Source of the DNA: Streptomyces sp. ITFR-21 | GTDB taxonomy: Bacteria; Actinomycetota; Actinomycetes; Streptomycetales; Streptomycetaceae | Length of the DNA stretch: 53,160 nucleotides | Assembly (NCBI RefSeq): GCF_031844685.1 | Contig: NZ_CP134607.1 | Coordinates: 1-53,160 of the forward strand | Direction of reading: 5' to 3' | Shown here: positions 32,941 to 41,134 of the stretch, one piece after another | Numbering within the stretch: the stretch's first letter is position 1 | Layout of the letters: every line of letters begins with the position of its first letter | Made by a program: the position numbers and the translations under genes | The notes under the pieces: model-generated | What the model saw: only the letters and a program-made list of their open reading frames with translations | Database searches by the model: none | What the model was told of the DNA's origin: nothing

Positions 32941-33369
32941 TCAGCGGTTGCTGTAGAACTCGCGGTCGGCCATCTCGGCGTCCATCGCGTCGGCCGCGGC
33001 GGCGACGGTGCCGTAGTCGGCCTGGTGCGCCTCGGCGGCCTGCTCGAACAGGGTGCTGAGTTCGTCCAGTTCGTTGGCCATCGCTTCGGCCTCTTCAAGG
33101 ACGGACCGCATGGTGGTCGCGGCGTCGCGGTGCTCGCCGACGGTGTCCTTGTCGACGTTGAGCGCGGCGGCCTGGTCGGCGAGCCGGTCGACGGATGCGG
33201 AGCAGTCCTCCACGTACTTGTACGTGGCGCGGACCTGCGCGGAGACGTGGGCGAGCTGCGCGCCGGCGGTGGTGAGCTGCACCAGGACGACGCCGTACCG
33301 GACGCCACTGGCGATGACGCTGCCGGCGGCCTGGATGACTCCGGCGGTGCGGGGGACCAGATCGGACAC
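32941..33369 (-). CDS. Helical coiled-coil transfer protein
   Basis: A 142-residue, fully helical, acidic protein starting at GTG 33369 with AGGAGGG upstream. It begins with an amphipathic segment (VIQAAGSVIASGVRYGVVLVQL) and then long heptad-like helices (DCSASVDRLADQAAALNVDK; LEEAEAMANELDELSTLFEQ). Adjacent upstream is a large protein whose C-terminus has similar helices, suggesting the two interact. No known family named with confidence. Confidence 0.6.
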   Translation of the reverse strand: MSDLVPRTAGVIQAAGSVIASGVRYGVVLVQLTTAGAQLAHVSAQVRATYKYVEDCSASVDRLADQAAALNVDKDTVGEHRDAATTMRSVLEEAEAMANELDELSTLFEQAAEAHQADYGTVAAAADAMDAEMADREFYSNR

Positions 33370-33382
33370 GGGGGTGTCCCTC

Positions 33383-35440
33383 CTACTCGTTGTGGTAGTC
33401 GCGCTCGGCCGGGGCGGTGTGCCCGGCGTCGCGGACCGCGTCGGCCAGCGGCTTGTGTCGCACGGCGGCCTTCTGGCCGGCCGACGCGATGGCCTCCGAG
33501 GCGGCCGGGATCGTCTCCGCCACCGCCTCCGCCCGGGCCTTGACGGTGCCGGCCTTCTCGAACAGCAGCAGGACCAGGCCCTCCAGTACGCCGGGGACCT
33601 TGAGGTCCTGGATCTTGGCGTGCAGGGCCTCCAGGCGGTTCATCAGGACCTCGCAGTCCTCGGCTGCCTGCCGGGCGTCGTCGGCGCCCTGCATGATCTC
33701 TTCGGCCATGTCCTCGTCGGACTCGATGACGTCGTAGATCGTCAGGTCGGCGTCGGCGTACTGGGTGTTCGGTGCGCCCATGGGCCGTGCTCCTCTCGTT
33801 GGTGCTGCGGCGGCCGGCAGGCCCGGCCGGGCCCGCGGGATCACGCGGGCGGGGCGGGCCGGCCTGCCGGGCTCGCCGTCCGCGCGTTCGACGGTGTAGG
33901 TGGCCGGTTCGGTGTAGCCCCAGCCCGGTGGCGGCCCGAATCCCGGCCCGCCACCGGCGGTGCTGGCACCGCCCGGACCGGTCGGCCCGGACGCGCCGGT
34001 CGACGTCCCGGCCGCGCCGGAACCGCCAGGGGAACTGGCGGGACCCGGCGGGGCACCGCCTGGTCCCGGTCCGGCGCCGGCCCCTGCGGTCGGCGTTGGG
34101 GGAGCGGTGCCCGGCCCTGGCGGCGGCCCCGCAGGACCACCGCCGGCCGAACCGGCCCCCGCGCCCGCCCTCGGCTTGCGCTTCTTGGTCAGGTCGACCT
34201 TGTACGCAGCCGCGGGCCTGGGCTTCTTGGTCAGGTCGACCTTCGGCCCGGGAGCTGCTGCCGCCGCCGGGGCGTCCGGCTTGGCGGGCTTGTTCGGCCA
34301 GTTGGTGATGTAGTCCGCGGCCCGTGCCCGCAGCGCGCCGCGGATGGTGTCGGGTCGCTTGGGTGTCTTGGTCAGCGACACGCCCGTCGTGCCGCCCTTG
34401 GCGGCGACCGGCTCCCAGGAGCCGGTGCTGATCCGGTCGGCGACCCGGTTGCGGACCGCGCCGCGGACCGTGTCCGGACCCTTGAGCGGCTTGTTGGCTG
34501 CCGGGGTTCGAGGGGACTTGCCGGGGGTGACGGAACCGCCGGCGGGCTGCCACGAACCGGAGGTGATCCGGTCGGCGACCCGGCCCCGGGCGGCGGCCCG
34601 GATTCCGCCCGGGGAGCCGCTGCGGTCCGGGCGGGACGGGGCGGTCTGGCGAGGCGCCGGGCCGTTGCGGATGCGGTCCGCGGCGCGGTCCCGAACGGCC
34701 CCTGAAACGCCGGAATTCCGGCCCCCGAGGCCATTTTTGACGCCGCTCGTACCGGACGCCCCCAGGGGGGTTCTGCGACTATCGGCGGCCCCGCCCCGGC
34801 CCAGCGTGCCTCCAGCGCCCGAACGGCCGCCAGAGGCCCCGCCAGGGGCCGTGTTGCGGCTGCCGGGGCCGGTGCCGCCCGGTGTCCTGCCGGGTGTCGC
34901 ACCGGAACGGAAGGTGGCCGGAGTGTTGTTCCGGGCGGAATTCATCCGACCGCCGGAACCGCCTCCCATACCGCCGGAATTACGCACCTGATGCCGTCCG
35001 AATTCAGCTCCGGACTGCATACGCGGGCGAATGCCGCCCGCTCCGGTATTCGCTCTTCCATTGGCCCGGTCGGCGATTGTCCGGTGGTGCTCCTGGCGGG
35101 CGCGGAAATACGCGGCGACGTGGTAGGCGCCGCGCAGGGCGGCTACCGCGACCCCGGCCATCATGACCGTGGACATCACGCCGACGCCGTGCGCGGAACT
35201 GCCGGAATCGTCGGTGATTCCCGGCTGGTGATTGCCCGCATCGTCCTGTGTCGCGGCGGAGATGTCGGGCGCGGCGGCCAGCGAAAGCGAGGCGGGCGGG
35301 GCCAGCGGGGTGGACAGGGGAACCAGGGCCGGGATGGGGTCGGCCGCCGGCGGCGGGTCGTCGCCGACGGCTCCCGGGAGGGTGATCCGGGGGAAGCCCA
35401 GGACCGTCCCGGCCTCCGCCCCGGTGTCGTCATCGGCCAT
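33383..35440 (-). CDS. Large Gly/Pro-rich membrane protein of transfer block
   Basis: A 685-residue protein starting at ATG 35440 with GGAGGTC seven bases upstream. One transmembrane helix lies near residues 88-108 (STVMMAGVAVAALRGAYHVAA). A very long low-complexity linker follows, which contains four degenerate copies of an R-x-R-x-A-D-x-I unit (AVRDRAADRIRNG, AARGRVADRITSG, AVRNRVADRISTG, ALRARAADYITNW). The C-terminal 130 residues are helical (YADADLTIYDVIESDEDMAE and on). It may span the cell wall or scaffold transfer proteins. Part of the linker has somewhat lower G+C. Function inferred from context. Confidence 0.65.
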   Translation of the reverse strand: MADDDTGAEAGTVLGFPRITLPGAVGDDPPPAADPIPALVPLSTPLAPPASLSLAAAPDISAATQDDAGNHQPGITDDSGSSAHGVGVMSTVMMAGVAVAALRGAYHVAAYFRARQEHHRTIADRANGRANTGAGGIRPRMQSGAEFGRHQVRNSGGMGGGSGGRMNSARNNTPATFRSGATPGRTPGGTGPGSRNTAPGGASGGRSGAGGTLGRGGAADSRRTPLGASGTSGVKNGLGGRNSGVSGAVRDRAADRIRNGPAPRQTAPSRPDRSGSPGGIRAAARGRVADRITSGSWQPAGGSVTPGKSPRTPAANKPLKGPDTVRGAVRNRVADRISTGSWEPVAAKGGTTGVSLTKTPKRPDTIRGALRARAADYITNWPNKPAKPDAPAAAAAPGPKVDLTKKPRPAAAYKVDLTKKRKPRAGAGAGSAGGGPAGPPPGPGTAPPTPTAGAGAGPGPGGAPPGPASSPGGSGAAGTSTGASGPTGPGGASTAGGGPGFGPPPGWGYTEPATYTVERADGEPGRPARPARVIPRARPGLPAAAAPTRGARPMGAPNTQYADADLTIYDVIESDEDMAEEIMQGADDARQAAEDCEVLMNRLEALHAKIQDLKVPGVLEGLVLLLFEKAGTVKARAEAVAETIPAASEAIASAGQKAAVRHKPLADAVRDAGHTAPAERDYHNE

Positions 35441-35496
35441 CGGCCGACCTCCGTTCGTTCGGTCACCGAGGGTGGCCCCGGACGGGGGCCCCTCGC

Positions 35497-35518
35497 GTGC
35501 GCGCACGTGTGCGCGCAC
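35497..35518. promoter_or_regulatory. Doubled GTGCGCGCAC palindrome
   Basis: GTGCGCGCAC occurs twice with GT between, each copy self-complementary, about 60 bp upstream of the large membrane protein start. It may be an operator or a promoter-proximal regulatory site. Confidence 0.45.
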
Positions 35519-35579
35519 CATGGGACCCCCGATTCACGGCCTCGCGGTGATGATGATGAGCAGTGATGTGCACGCGGTG

Positions 35580-35759
35580 TCACAGGCCGTTGCGCTCGGA
35601 CCAGCCGCTCAGCAGGCGGACCAGGTCCGCCCACTTCGCGTCGTCGTCGCCGGCCAACTTCCGCGCCAGGTCCCACAGGGCACTGGCGCGGTCCTTGTTG
35701 GTCGTCGTCGACGCGATGCGCGGCTTCCAGTGCGCCGCCTGCCCGGGAGTCAACGGCAC
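35580..35759 (-). CDS. Small helical protein
   Basis: A 59-residue protein starting at GTG 35759, four bases after the upstream stop, with GGTGAGG as ribosome binding site. It is tryptophan-rich and helical (GQAAHWKPRIAS; ALWDLARKLAGDDDAKWADLV; LLSGWSERNGL). Its spacing shows it belongs to the transfer operon. No family recognised. Confidence 0.6.
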   Translation of the reverse strand: MPLTPGQAAHWKPRIASTTTNKDRASALWDLARKLAGDDDAKWADLVRLLSGWSERNGL

Positions 35760-35763
35760 TGCC

Positions 35764-36294
35764 TCACCCCTGCTTCTGCAGGAAGTCCAGGAACGTCGGC
35801 TCCGGACCCTGCGCGGGCACCTGCTGCGCACCCGACTTGGCCAGGGTCTTTCCGTTTCCGTCGGCGTCCTGCATTCCCGTCGAGATTCCGGCGATCTGCT
35901 CGGCGGTGTTCAGTACGCGGCCGTTCACACCGCCCTTCCTGACGGACTTCTCCAGGGCCTTGTTCTCCGCCTTCTTCTGCCGCTTGGCGGGCAGTTCGAC
36001 GTAGCGGCGCTGGAATTCCTTGTCCAGGCGCCCGATGGAATTCACCGCGTCCCGCAGGTCGCTTTCCAGTCGGGCCAGCGGACGCGAAGCGAGAAATGCC
36101 CGGATCTTGCGCTCGAACGGCTTGTCGCCGTCGATCCGGACGCCTTCCAGGTCCGCGCGGTACTCGCGCAGCAGCGCCTGGACCTCGTCGGCCATCTGCC
36201 GCAGCCGCTCGCGCTGCTGCGCGGCGTACAGGGCGGTGCCGCCCGGCGCGGTCAGGTGGTCCGAGGTCCACCGCGTGGTGTTGGTCTCGGTCAT
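35764..36294 (-). CDS. Coiled-coil hypothetical protein of transfer block
   Basis: A 176-residue protein starting at ATG 36294 with GGAGGAC upstream. It is charged and helical (YAAQQRERLRQMADEVQALL; ARLESDLRDAVNSIGRLDKE; KRQKKAENKALEKSVRKGG), with a glutamine- and proline-rich C-terminus that ends PTFLDFLQKQG. A structural or adaptor role in transfer is possible. Confidence 0.6.
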   Translation of the reverse strand: MTETNTTRWTSDHLTAPGGTALYAAQQRERLRQMADEVQALLREYRADLEGVRIDGDKPFERKIRAFLASRPLARLESDLRDAVNSIGRLDKEFQRRYVELPAKRQKKAENKALEKSVRKGGVNGRVLNTAEQIAGISTGMQDADGNGKTLAKSGAQQVPAQGPEPTFLDFLQKQG

Positions 36295-36358
36295 GCCGAT
36301 GTCCTCCAGAGGATCGAGAAGGGGGGTTGCGGGGGATCGGCCTGCCGGCCGTGGCCGT

Positions 36359-36398
36359 CACCGGACCGGCGCCCGCTGGCTGCGGGCGCGGTCCGGTG
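36359..36398 (-). terminator. Hairpin after DUF2637 gene region
   Basis: CACCGGACCG with CGCCCG forms a near-perfect long stem with CGGGCG and CGGTCCGGTG around CTGGCTG. It lies between the DUF2637 gene and the gene at 35764-36294. Confidence 0.7.
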
Positions 36399-36454
36399 GC
36401 GACCATGAGCGGCAGGGTGATCGGTGTACGGCGAGTGCTCACGCTCACGAACCC

Positions 36455-36851
36455 GTGAGCGCTCACCGAGCGCTCAGGCTGCTTCGGTCTCCGCCTGAGC
36501 GCGCAGTCGCTGAGCGGTCGGGCGGGACATGTCCGGCTCGGCAAGCCCGGCTTCCACGAGCGCGCTCACGATCTCCGTCGACGTGGGGCGGCGACCGAGC
36601 TTGGCGGCCAGGACCCGGATCGCGGTCACCCGGCGCTCAGTAAGCGCGGTGGCCTCACTGCGTGAGCGCCCGCCGTCCGCTCGCTCACCGCTCGCGCTCG
36701 CCGACGCACGCCCACCTTCGTGAGCGCCCGCCGTGAGCGCCTTGCGCTCGCGCTCACCGTGAGCGCGAACGGGGGTGAGCGCGGGCGCGCTCGCGCTCGC
36801 GTTGCCGTGAGCGCCGGGGGTGAGCGCGTCGGCCCGCTCGACGGTGAGCGC
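36455..36851. repeat. GTGAGCGC octamer cluster
   Basis: The octamer GTGAGCGC occurs nine times on the plus strand (starting at 36455, 36662, 36720, 36733, 36759, 36775, 36807, 36820, 36844) and three times reversed (36459, 36562, 36750). Most of the copies are inside the 3' end of the DUF2637 gene, where they encode repeated Ala-Leu-Thr. Streptomyces TraB proteins bind clustered octamers (the clt or TRS sites), so this is a candidate transfer origin for the TraB-like translocase. Confidence 0.6.
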
Positions 36852-38543
36852 GCTCGCGTCGTCGGCGAGTGCGGTGGAGTCGGCCGCGGGGGCGAGCGCG
36901 TCGGCCAACTCCGCCGGGGCGGACCCGAGCTTGAGCGCCATCCGGTCGGCGAGCGGGGCCTTGCTGCGCCACCGCCACCCGTACTGCTCGCGGAGCTGGG
37001 CTCGCAGCAGCGTCTGCTCCTGCAGGCGGGTCAGCGCCTCGGTGTAGGAGGTGATCTCCCACAGGATCATCCGGCGGCGCAGCCGCGCGGTGGGGATCGG
37101 GGCCAGGACCCAGCGGGAGCGGCGGATCGACTCCATGCGCTCCTTGCCGGTGACCGCGCCGATCCGCGTGGCGTACACGTGGGAGGCGATCTCGGAGAAG
37201 GCCACCCACAGCAGCGTCAGGGCGGCGTGACCCAGACGCCCCGACATGCTGTTCGAGGCGTGCCAGTTCAGGTACACCGTCACCGCCGTCAGCCCCCGCG
37301 GCACCCAGCGGACCCAACGCAGCTCCATGCCCATGCGGATCAGGACCAGGTTGGCGCCGGTGAACGCGGGGATGGCGACGTCGATGCCGACCGGCAGCAG
37401 CCACGGCCAGGACCAGCCCCACCCGGCCGCCTTGGCCTCCAGCGCGGTGTAGGAGGACAGCAGACCGAGCGTGGACACGGCCACTGCCGCCACGACGATG
37501 GCGAGCACGCCCACCAGCTCCTGCCCGGACAGCGGCGGCACCGCGCCGGCGGGCCGGGCATCGGCCATCGCCTTGCGGCGCTTGGCGCGCGACTCGGTCC
37601 GGATCTCCCGGCGCCGGGCACGCTGCACGGTCCGCTCGGACGCGGCGGCCAGGATCCGCTCGGCTTCCGCCCGGTCGGCCGCGGCGGCGGCGCGATCGGC
37701 GGTCGCTTCCGCAGCCGCCTCGCGGGCGGTGCGGGCGTCGGCGCCTGCCTGCTCGCGCAGCCGCGCCGCGTCCTTCTCCGCCAGGGTCCGCACGTTGCCG
37801 GCATCGGTGCGGGCGTCGGCCAGTGCGCGGTCGGCGTCTTCCCGGATGCCCTTGGCGGCCCGCTCGGCAGCGGATCGGACCTGCGCGGCGTGCGCGTCGG
37901 CCGCCGTGCGGGTGCGGTCGGCGGCCGTGCGGACGTCGGCGGCCGCGGTGCGGGCCTGCTCCAGTACCTGGTCGGCCGCCGCCGTGGCGCGGGCCCGCAG
38001 TTCCTGCTCCTGGCGCCGCGCGTCGGCCAGCACCTGGTCGGCCTCGCGCTGCGCGTCGGCCGTGATCTGGCCGGCGGCGGTGCGGGCGTCGGCGGTGATG
38101 GCCTCGGCTCGGGTGCGGGCGTCGGCCAACGCCTGGTCGACGTCGGCGGCCGCGTCCGCGGCGTTGGCGGCGGCCTGCGCGCGGACCTGGTCGACCGCGG
38201 CCTGCGCGTCGGCCAGGAGGCGGTCGCGGTCGGCGGCCGCCGTGGTGATGATGGTGTCTGCCTCGCCGCGCGCCGCCTCGAGCAGCTGCTCGGCGCGGGC
38301 CTGGCCGTCGGCGAGGATGCGCTGCGCGTCGGCGGCGGCCTGCTCGCGCAAGGCCTCGGCGAGGTCGGCGGCGCGGTCGTTGGCGTCGGCCACGGCCGGG
38401 TCGGCCTCGAGCCGGACCGGGGGGTCGGCGACGGCTGGCTTGTCGGTGGTCTCGGGAAGCGCCGGCGGCGCGGTCGCGCGGCGCTGGCGCGGCGGCGCGG
38501 CCGCGGCCTTCCGGCGGCGGTTGGCGGTGGCGGACTTGGTCAC
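36474..38543 (-). CDS. DUF2637 (Spd-like) coiled-coil membrane protein
   Basis: A 689-residue protein starting at GTG 38543 (AGGAAGGAC upstream). Residues 60-330 form one very long alanine-rich coiled coil built from repeats of about 11 residues (ADARTRAEAITADARTAAG). Then comes a DUF2637 domain with four membrane helices: LVGVLAIVVAAVAVSTLGLL, WPWLLPVGIDVAIPAFTGAN, GLTAVTVYLNWHASNSM and AALTLLWVAFSEIASHVY. The C-terminal 150 residues are low-complexity (ALT repeats) and end in an HTH-like segment (RPTSTEIVSALVEAGLAEPD). DUF2637 proteins accompany Streptomyces transfer genes and may help intramycelial spread. Confidence 0.8.
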   Translation of the reverse strand: MTKSATANRRRKAAAAPPRQRRATAPPALPETTDKPAVADPPVRLEADPAVADANDRAADLAEALREQAAADAQRILADGQARAEQLLEAARGEADTIITTAAADRDRLLADAQAAVDQVRAQAAANAADAAADVDQALADARTRAEAITADARTAAGQITADAQREADQVLADARRQEQELRARATAAADQVLEQARTAAADVRTAADRTRTAADAHAAQVRSAAERAAKGIREDADRALADARTDAGNVRTLAEKDAARLREQAGADARTAREAAAEATADRAAAAADRAEAERILAAASERTVQRARRREIRTESRAKRRKAMADARPAGAVPPLSGQELVGVLAIVVAAVAVSTLGLLSSYTALEAKAAGWGWSWPWLLPVGIDVAIPAFTGANLVLIRMGMELRWVRWVPRGLTAVTVYLNWHASNSMSGRLGHAALTLLWVAFSEIASHVYATRIGAVTGKERMESIRRSRWVLAPIPTARLRRRMILWEITSYTEALTRLQEQTLLRAQLREQYGWRWRSKAPLADRMALKLGSAPAELADALAPAADSTALADDASALTVERADALTPGAHGNASASAPALTPVRAHGERERKALTAGAHEGGRASASASGERADGGRSRSEATALTERRVTAIRVLAAKLGRRPTSTEIVSALVEAGLAEPDMSRPTAQRLRAQAETEAA

Positions 38544-38565
38544 CGGATGTCCTTCCTGGAACGCG

Positions 38566-38597
38566 CAGCGCCCCCGGCGAGTCGGCCGGGGGCGCTG
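38566..38597 (-). terminator. Hairpin upstream of DUF2637 gene
   Basis: CAGCGCCCCCGG (38566-38577) pairs perfectly with 38586-38597. It lies between the gene at 38681 and the DUF2637 start. Confidence 0.8.
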
Positions 38598-38680
38598 GTG
38601 ACGGGGGTCGGGTCGGGGTGGCACGCTGAGCGGTGCGCCCGGCCTCGGCACCTCAATTGCCGAGGGCGGGCGTTCCCGCG

Positions 38681-39070
38681 TCAGTCCGTGACGGGGAGTT
38701 GCGGCTGGCCGGTGTCGGTCCGCAGTACCTGGCGCAGCCAGGCGACGGCGGCCGGGGACATCGCCCCGGCGTCGGGGTCGCTCAGCGGCGCGGTGTCGAT
38801 GTCGTGCATCGCGTCGACGGCCGGGAGCAGCCGCATGTAGTCGGGGTGGGCGGACAGGTAGCGCTTGGTCGCCACCTCCACCAGGTCGTACATCTTCTCG
38901 TTGGAGTTGACGTTGACCCAGCCGCGCTCCACCTTGCAGATGGTGGTGTGGCCCGGCTTGCCGGTCCAGAACTTCTCCGCGTCGCGGTACAGGACGTAGT
39001 CGCCCGCCTTGTAGCGGGTGCTGCGCGGGGCGGTGTCGGCGGTGCGCTGCTGGCGCGACTGGTCGGCCAC
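38681..39070 (-). CDS. Hypothetical transfer-block protein
   Basis: A 129-residue protein starting at GTG 39070 with AAGGAGG six bases upstream. The core YKAGDYVLYRDAEKFW, then TTICKVERGWVNVNSNEKMYD, reads as a small beta domain. The C-terminal half is helical (MSPAAVAWLRQVLR). An RBS of this quality indicates strong expression. No family recognised. Confidence 0.6.
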   Translation of the reverse strand: MADQSRQQRTADTAPRSTRYKAGDYVLYRDAEKFWTGKPGHTTICKVERGWVNVNSNEKMYDLVEVATKRYLSAHPDYMRLLPAVDAMHDIDTAPLSDPDAGAMSPAAVAWLRQVLRTDTGQPQLPVTD

Positions 39071-39177
39071 GGCGCCTCCTTCGTATGTGGTGGTCCGGGC
39101 TGTCCGGCTCCCCTCTGCCCCGTCCGTCCCCGCGGGTGGCGGGACGGGCGGGGGAGGCAACCGACAGACGGTGCGGG

Positions 39178-39411
39178 TCAGTTGGCGGGGCTGTGCAGCG
39201 GCTCGGTGGCCGGCCGCGTGCGGCGGCCGGTCCGGCCGTGAGCGCTGCGCAGTGCGGCGCGCACCGCCCGGCGTACCGGGCGGGAGGCGCGGGCGCGGGA
39301 GACACGGGCCGCCGGGCGGCGGACTCCGGCGGCGACCAGGACCTCGAAGGAGTCGTAGTCGGCGGCGGTCCAGTCCTTGTACGGGGAGCTGCGGCGAAGG
39401 CTGATCCTCAT
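39178..39411 (-). CDS. Small basic protein coupled to WhiB
   Basis: A 77-residue protein whose ATG at 39411 overlaps the WhiB stop (ATGA). GGAGGTG lies seven bases upstream. The N-terminus resembles short Streptomyces proteins (MRISLRRSSPYKDWTAADYD; FEVLVAAGVRRPAARV). The rest is arginine-rich. Function unknown. Confidence 0.55.
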   Translation of the reverse strand: MRISLRRSSPYKDWTAADYDSFEVLVAAGVRRPAARVSRARASRPVRRAVRAALRSAHGRTGRRTRPATEPLHSPAN

Positions 39412-39683
39412 ACCGACACCTCCGTGTTCTTCGCGCGGTTGGCGGCGCGGTTGCGGGCGGCGCGGCGCCGCATGCTGCGGCGTTCGTCCTCCGACAGGCC
39501 GCCCCACACGCCGTGCTCCTGGCCCGACTCCAGCGCCCACTGCAGGCAGTGGTCCATCACCGGGCAGCGTCGGCACACGCTCTTGGCCTCCTCGATCTGC
39601 AGCAGCGCGGGGCCCGCGTTGCCGACCGGGAAGAACAGCTCGGGGTCTTCGTCCGTGCACTGTGCCTGGTGTCGCCAATCCAT
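39408..39683 (-). CDS. WhiB-family transcriptional regulator
   Basis: A 91-residue Wbl protein starting at ATG 39683 with GAGGAG upstream. The four iron-sulfur cysteines are present: C in AQCTDEDPELFFP, then VCRRCPVMDHCLQWAL (C-x2-C-x5-C). The GVWGGLSEDERR turn and the basic tail for DNA binding (RRRAARNRAANRAKN) follow. Plasmid-borne Wbl proteins are frequent in actinomycetes. It probably regulates this transfer block or host genes in response to redox state. Confidence 0.92.
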   Translation of the reverse strand: MDWRHQAQCTDEDPELFFPVGNAGPALLQIEEAKSVCRRCPVMDHCLQWALESGQEHGVWGGLSEDERRSMRRRAARNRAANRAKNTEVSV

Positions 39684-39813
39684 GGCGTCTCCTCAGTCGT
39701 GATCGTGCGTCAAGGGGTGTTCAGCAGGTCGGGGCGGCGGTGATCGCGGCTCTCCGGCGCGGCGTGCACGCCATCAACGGGCTGACCTCCCGGCCGCCCC
39801 GGCCGGTGCGCTG

Positions 39814-40305
39814 CTACTTCGTGTCCGCGACCAGGCGGCAGCGGATCTGCTTGCCGATCGGGCTGCGGTCGACGGTCCAGCCGGGGGCGAGCAGGTCCAG
39901 CAGGACCAGGCCGCGCCCGGACTCCGCCAGGCCGTCGCCCGCGGTGCGGTGCGGCAGCAGGTCCGGGGCCGGGTCGTGCACGGCCACCGTGATGCCGTCG
40001 CGGTTGCGGTAGACGTCGACGACCAGCGGGACGTGGTCGCCGCAGGCGCGCACCGCGTTGCCGATCAGCTCGGACAGCACCAGCTGCGCGGCGCCGGCCG
40101 ACTCGAGGTCGGCGCCGTAGGCCTGGAGGACGTCCGCGGTCAGGTGCCGGACGGCGGTCAGGCTGTGCTCGCTGGCGGTGATGTGCGCGGTGAATCCGCC
40201 GGGCCGGCGGCGCAGGTACAGGCCGGGGACCGAGGCCGGAAGCGCCGGCCCCTGCTCGGTCATCGTGCCGGTGCCGTACGTCGTGGCGGCGGCCGGCGCG
40301 GTCAC
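39814..40305 (-). CDS. GHKL (RsbW-like) ATP-binding protein
   Basis: A 163-residue protein starting at GTG 40305, overlapping the stop of the tiny gene upstream. It has the HATPase_c fold elements: N box ELIGNAVRACG, G1-like VAVHDPAPDLL and G2 GRGLVLLDLLA. Proteins of this size in Streptomyces are anti-sigma-factor-like kinases or regulators. There is no partner anti-anti-sigma gene in the window. A regulatory role in the transfer operon is inferred. Confidence 0.8.
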   Translation of the reverse strand: MTAPAAATTYGTGTMTEQGPALPASVPGLYLRRRPGGFTAHITASEHSLTAVRHLTADVLQAYGADLESAGAAQLVLSELIGNAVRACGDHVPLVVDVYRNRDGITVAVHDPAPDLLPHRTAGDGLAESGRGLVLLDLLAPGWTVDRSPIGKQIRCRLVADTK

Positions 40306-40412
40306 CGCGCTCCGCCCTTGTTGTCCTGCCGGACGCGGCGCAGTGCTTCGTCCATGTCCGGGTCGCTGTCCCCGCGCACGATCGGCGAGGGGGATGTCAT
40401 GATGTACGTCAA
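40302..40412 (-). CDS. Tiny leader-proximal protein
   Basis: A 36-residue ORF beginning with TTG 40412, with AGGAG at ideal spacing. It reads MTYIMTSPSPIVRGDSDPDM and ends KGGAR. An internal ATG at 40400 is the alternative start. Its stop overlaps the GTG of the GHKL gene (GTGA), so translation of this short frame may control the downstream gene. Confidence 0.5.
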   Translation of the reverse strand: MTYIMTSPSPIVRGDSDPDMDEALRRVRQDNKGGAR

Positions 40413-40470
40413 GGTCGCACTCCTACTCGACTCTCTGGTGATGAGCTGGGGTGGAGCGACCGACGACGAA

Positions 40471-40496
40471 AGGCCCCGGGTAGCCGCCCGGGGCCT
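40471..40496. terminator. Hairpin in leader of transfer operon
   Basis: AGGCCCCGGG (40471-40480) pairs with CCCGGGGCCT (40487-40496) around TAGCCG. On the minus strand it lies between the presumed promoter and the first ribosome binding site, where it could attenuate the operon. Otherwise it terminates something upstream. Confidence 0.65.
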
Positions 40497-40497
40497 T

Positions 40498-41134
40498 CGC
40501 ATGTTGCGTGTCGGTCCTGCATCCCCCGCCAGCGCCGCCCCGTGTGGTGCGGGCGGCGAAGACGGGCAGCACAGGAACGCTGCTTGAGTGGCGCGTCTTC
40601 TTCCTCGCGCCTGGCCACCTTTCGTCTGGGAGGTGGCGTGTCCCACGGCGGCGGTTCACCTTCCCCACCGTGCGATGTTGTTGACCGGTCACCGGCTGGA
40701 GAGCGTCTAAGGTCGCGCGGCCGCGCACCGAGGTGCGGGGGCGGGTGTATCGCTCGGCTCTCCGTGGCGCAGAACAGGGTCACTCTCGCTCCCCCGACCT
40801 GCACCGCCGTTAGCGGTGGCTGGGTTGTCTGGCCCCAGCCGGCCCTTCTGACGCGGATCAACCAGCCCCACAAGGACTGGCGCGCCGGTTACCTTCCCGC
40901 TCACCTCACCAGTCGCCTGGTCAGGGTCGGGTGTCGTCACCCAGCGATCCGCATCTTCAGTTCTTAAGGAACGAGCGCTGCCTTTCCCCGCCCACGAAGG
41001 GGAGGTCCGGGCGCCACATCTCGAAGGTAGTAGCACTGTGAGTGCGAGTCAACACCTCAAGTTCTATCTAGCACTCTCGCGCCTAGTGTGAGAATGTGTC
41101 CGTGACGACGCGACAGAGAGAGGGAGGCAGCACC
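40498..41134. promoter_or_regulatory. Divergent control region
   Basis: No gene is seen in these 637 bases between the leftward transfer block and the rightward ABM/XRE operon. On the minus strand TTGACT (41052-41047) and TACCTT (41029-41024) are separated by exactly 17 bases, a good sigma-70-like promoter, and this would give the transfer operon a leader of about 600 nt. Related motifs AGTGCTAG and GCACT cluster at 41030-41090 and may be operators. Confidence 0.55.

Noticed and set aside
32181..34553. 790-residue minus-strand ORF
   Set aside because: It runs through three real genes in another frame and is low-complexity (R, G, P), so it is a shadow.
36720..38840. 706-residue plus-strand ORF opposite the DUF2637 gene
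   Set aside because: It is glycine- and arginine-rich antisense of the alanine-rich coiled coil, with no start signal.
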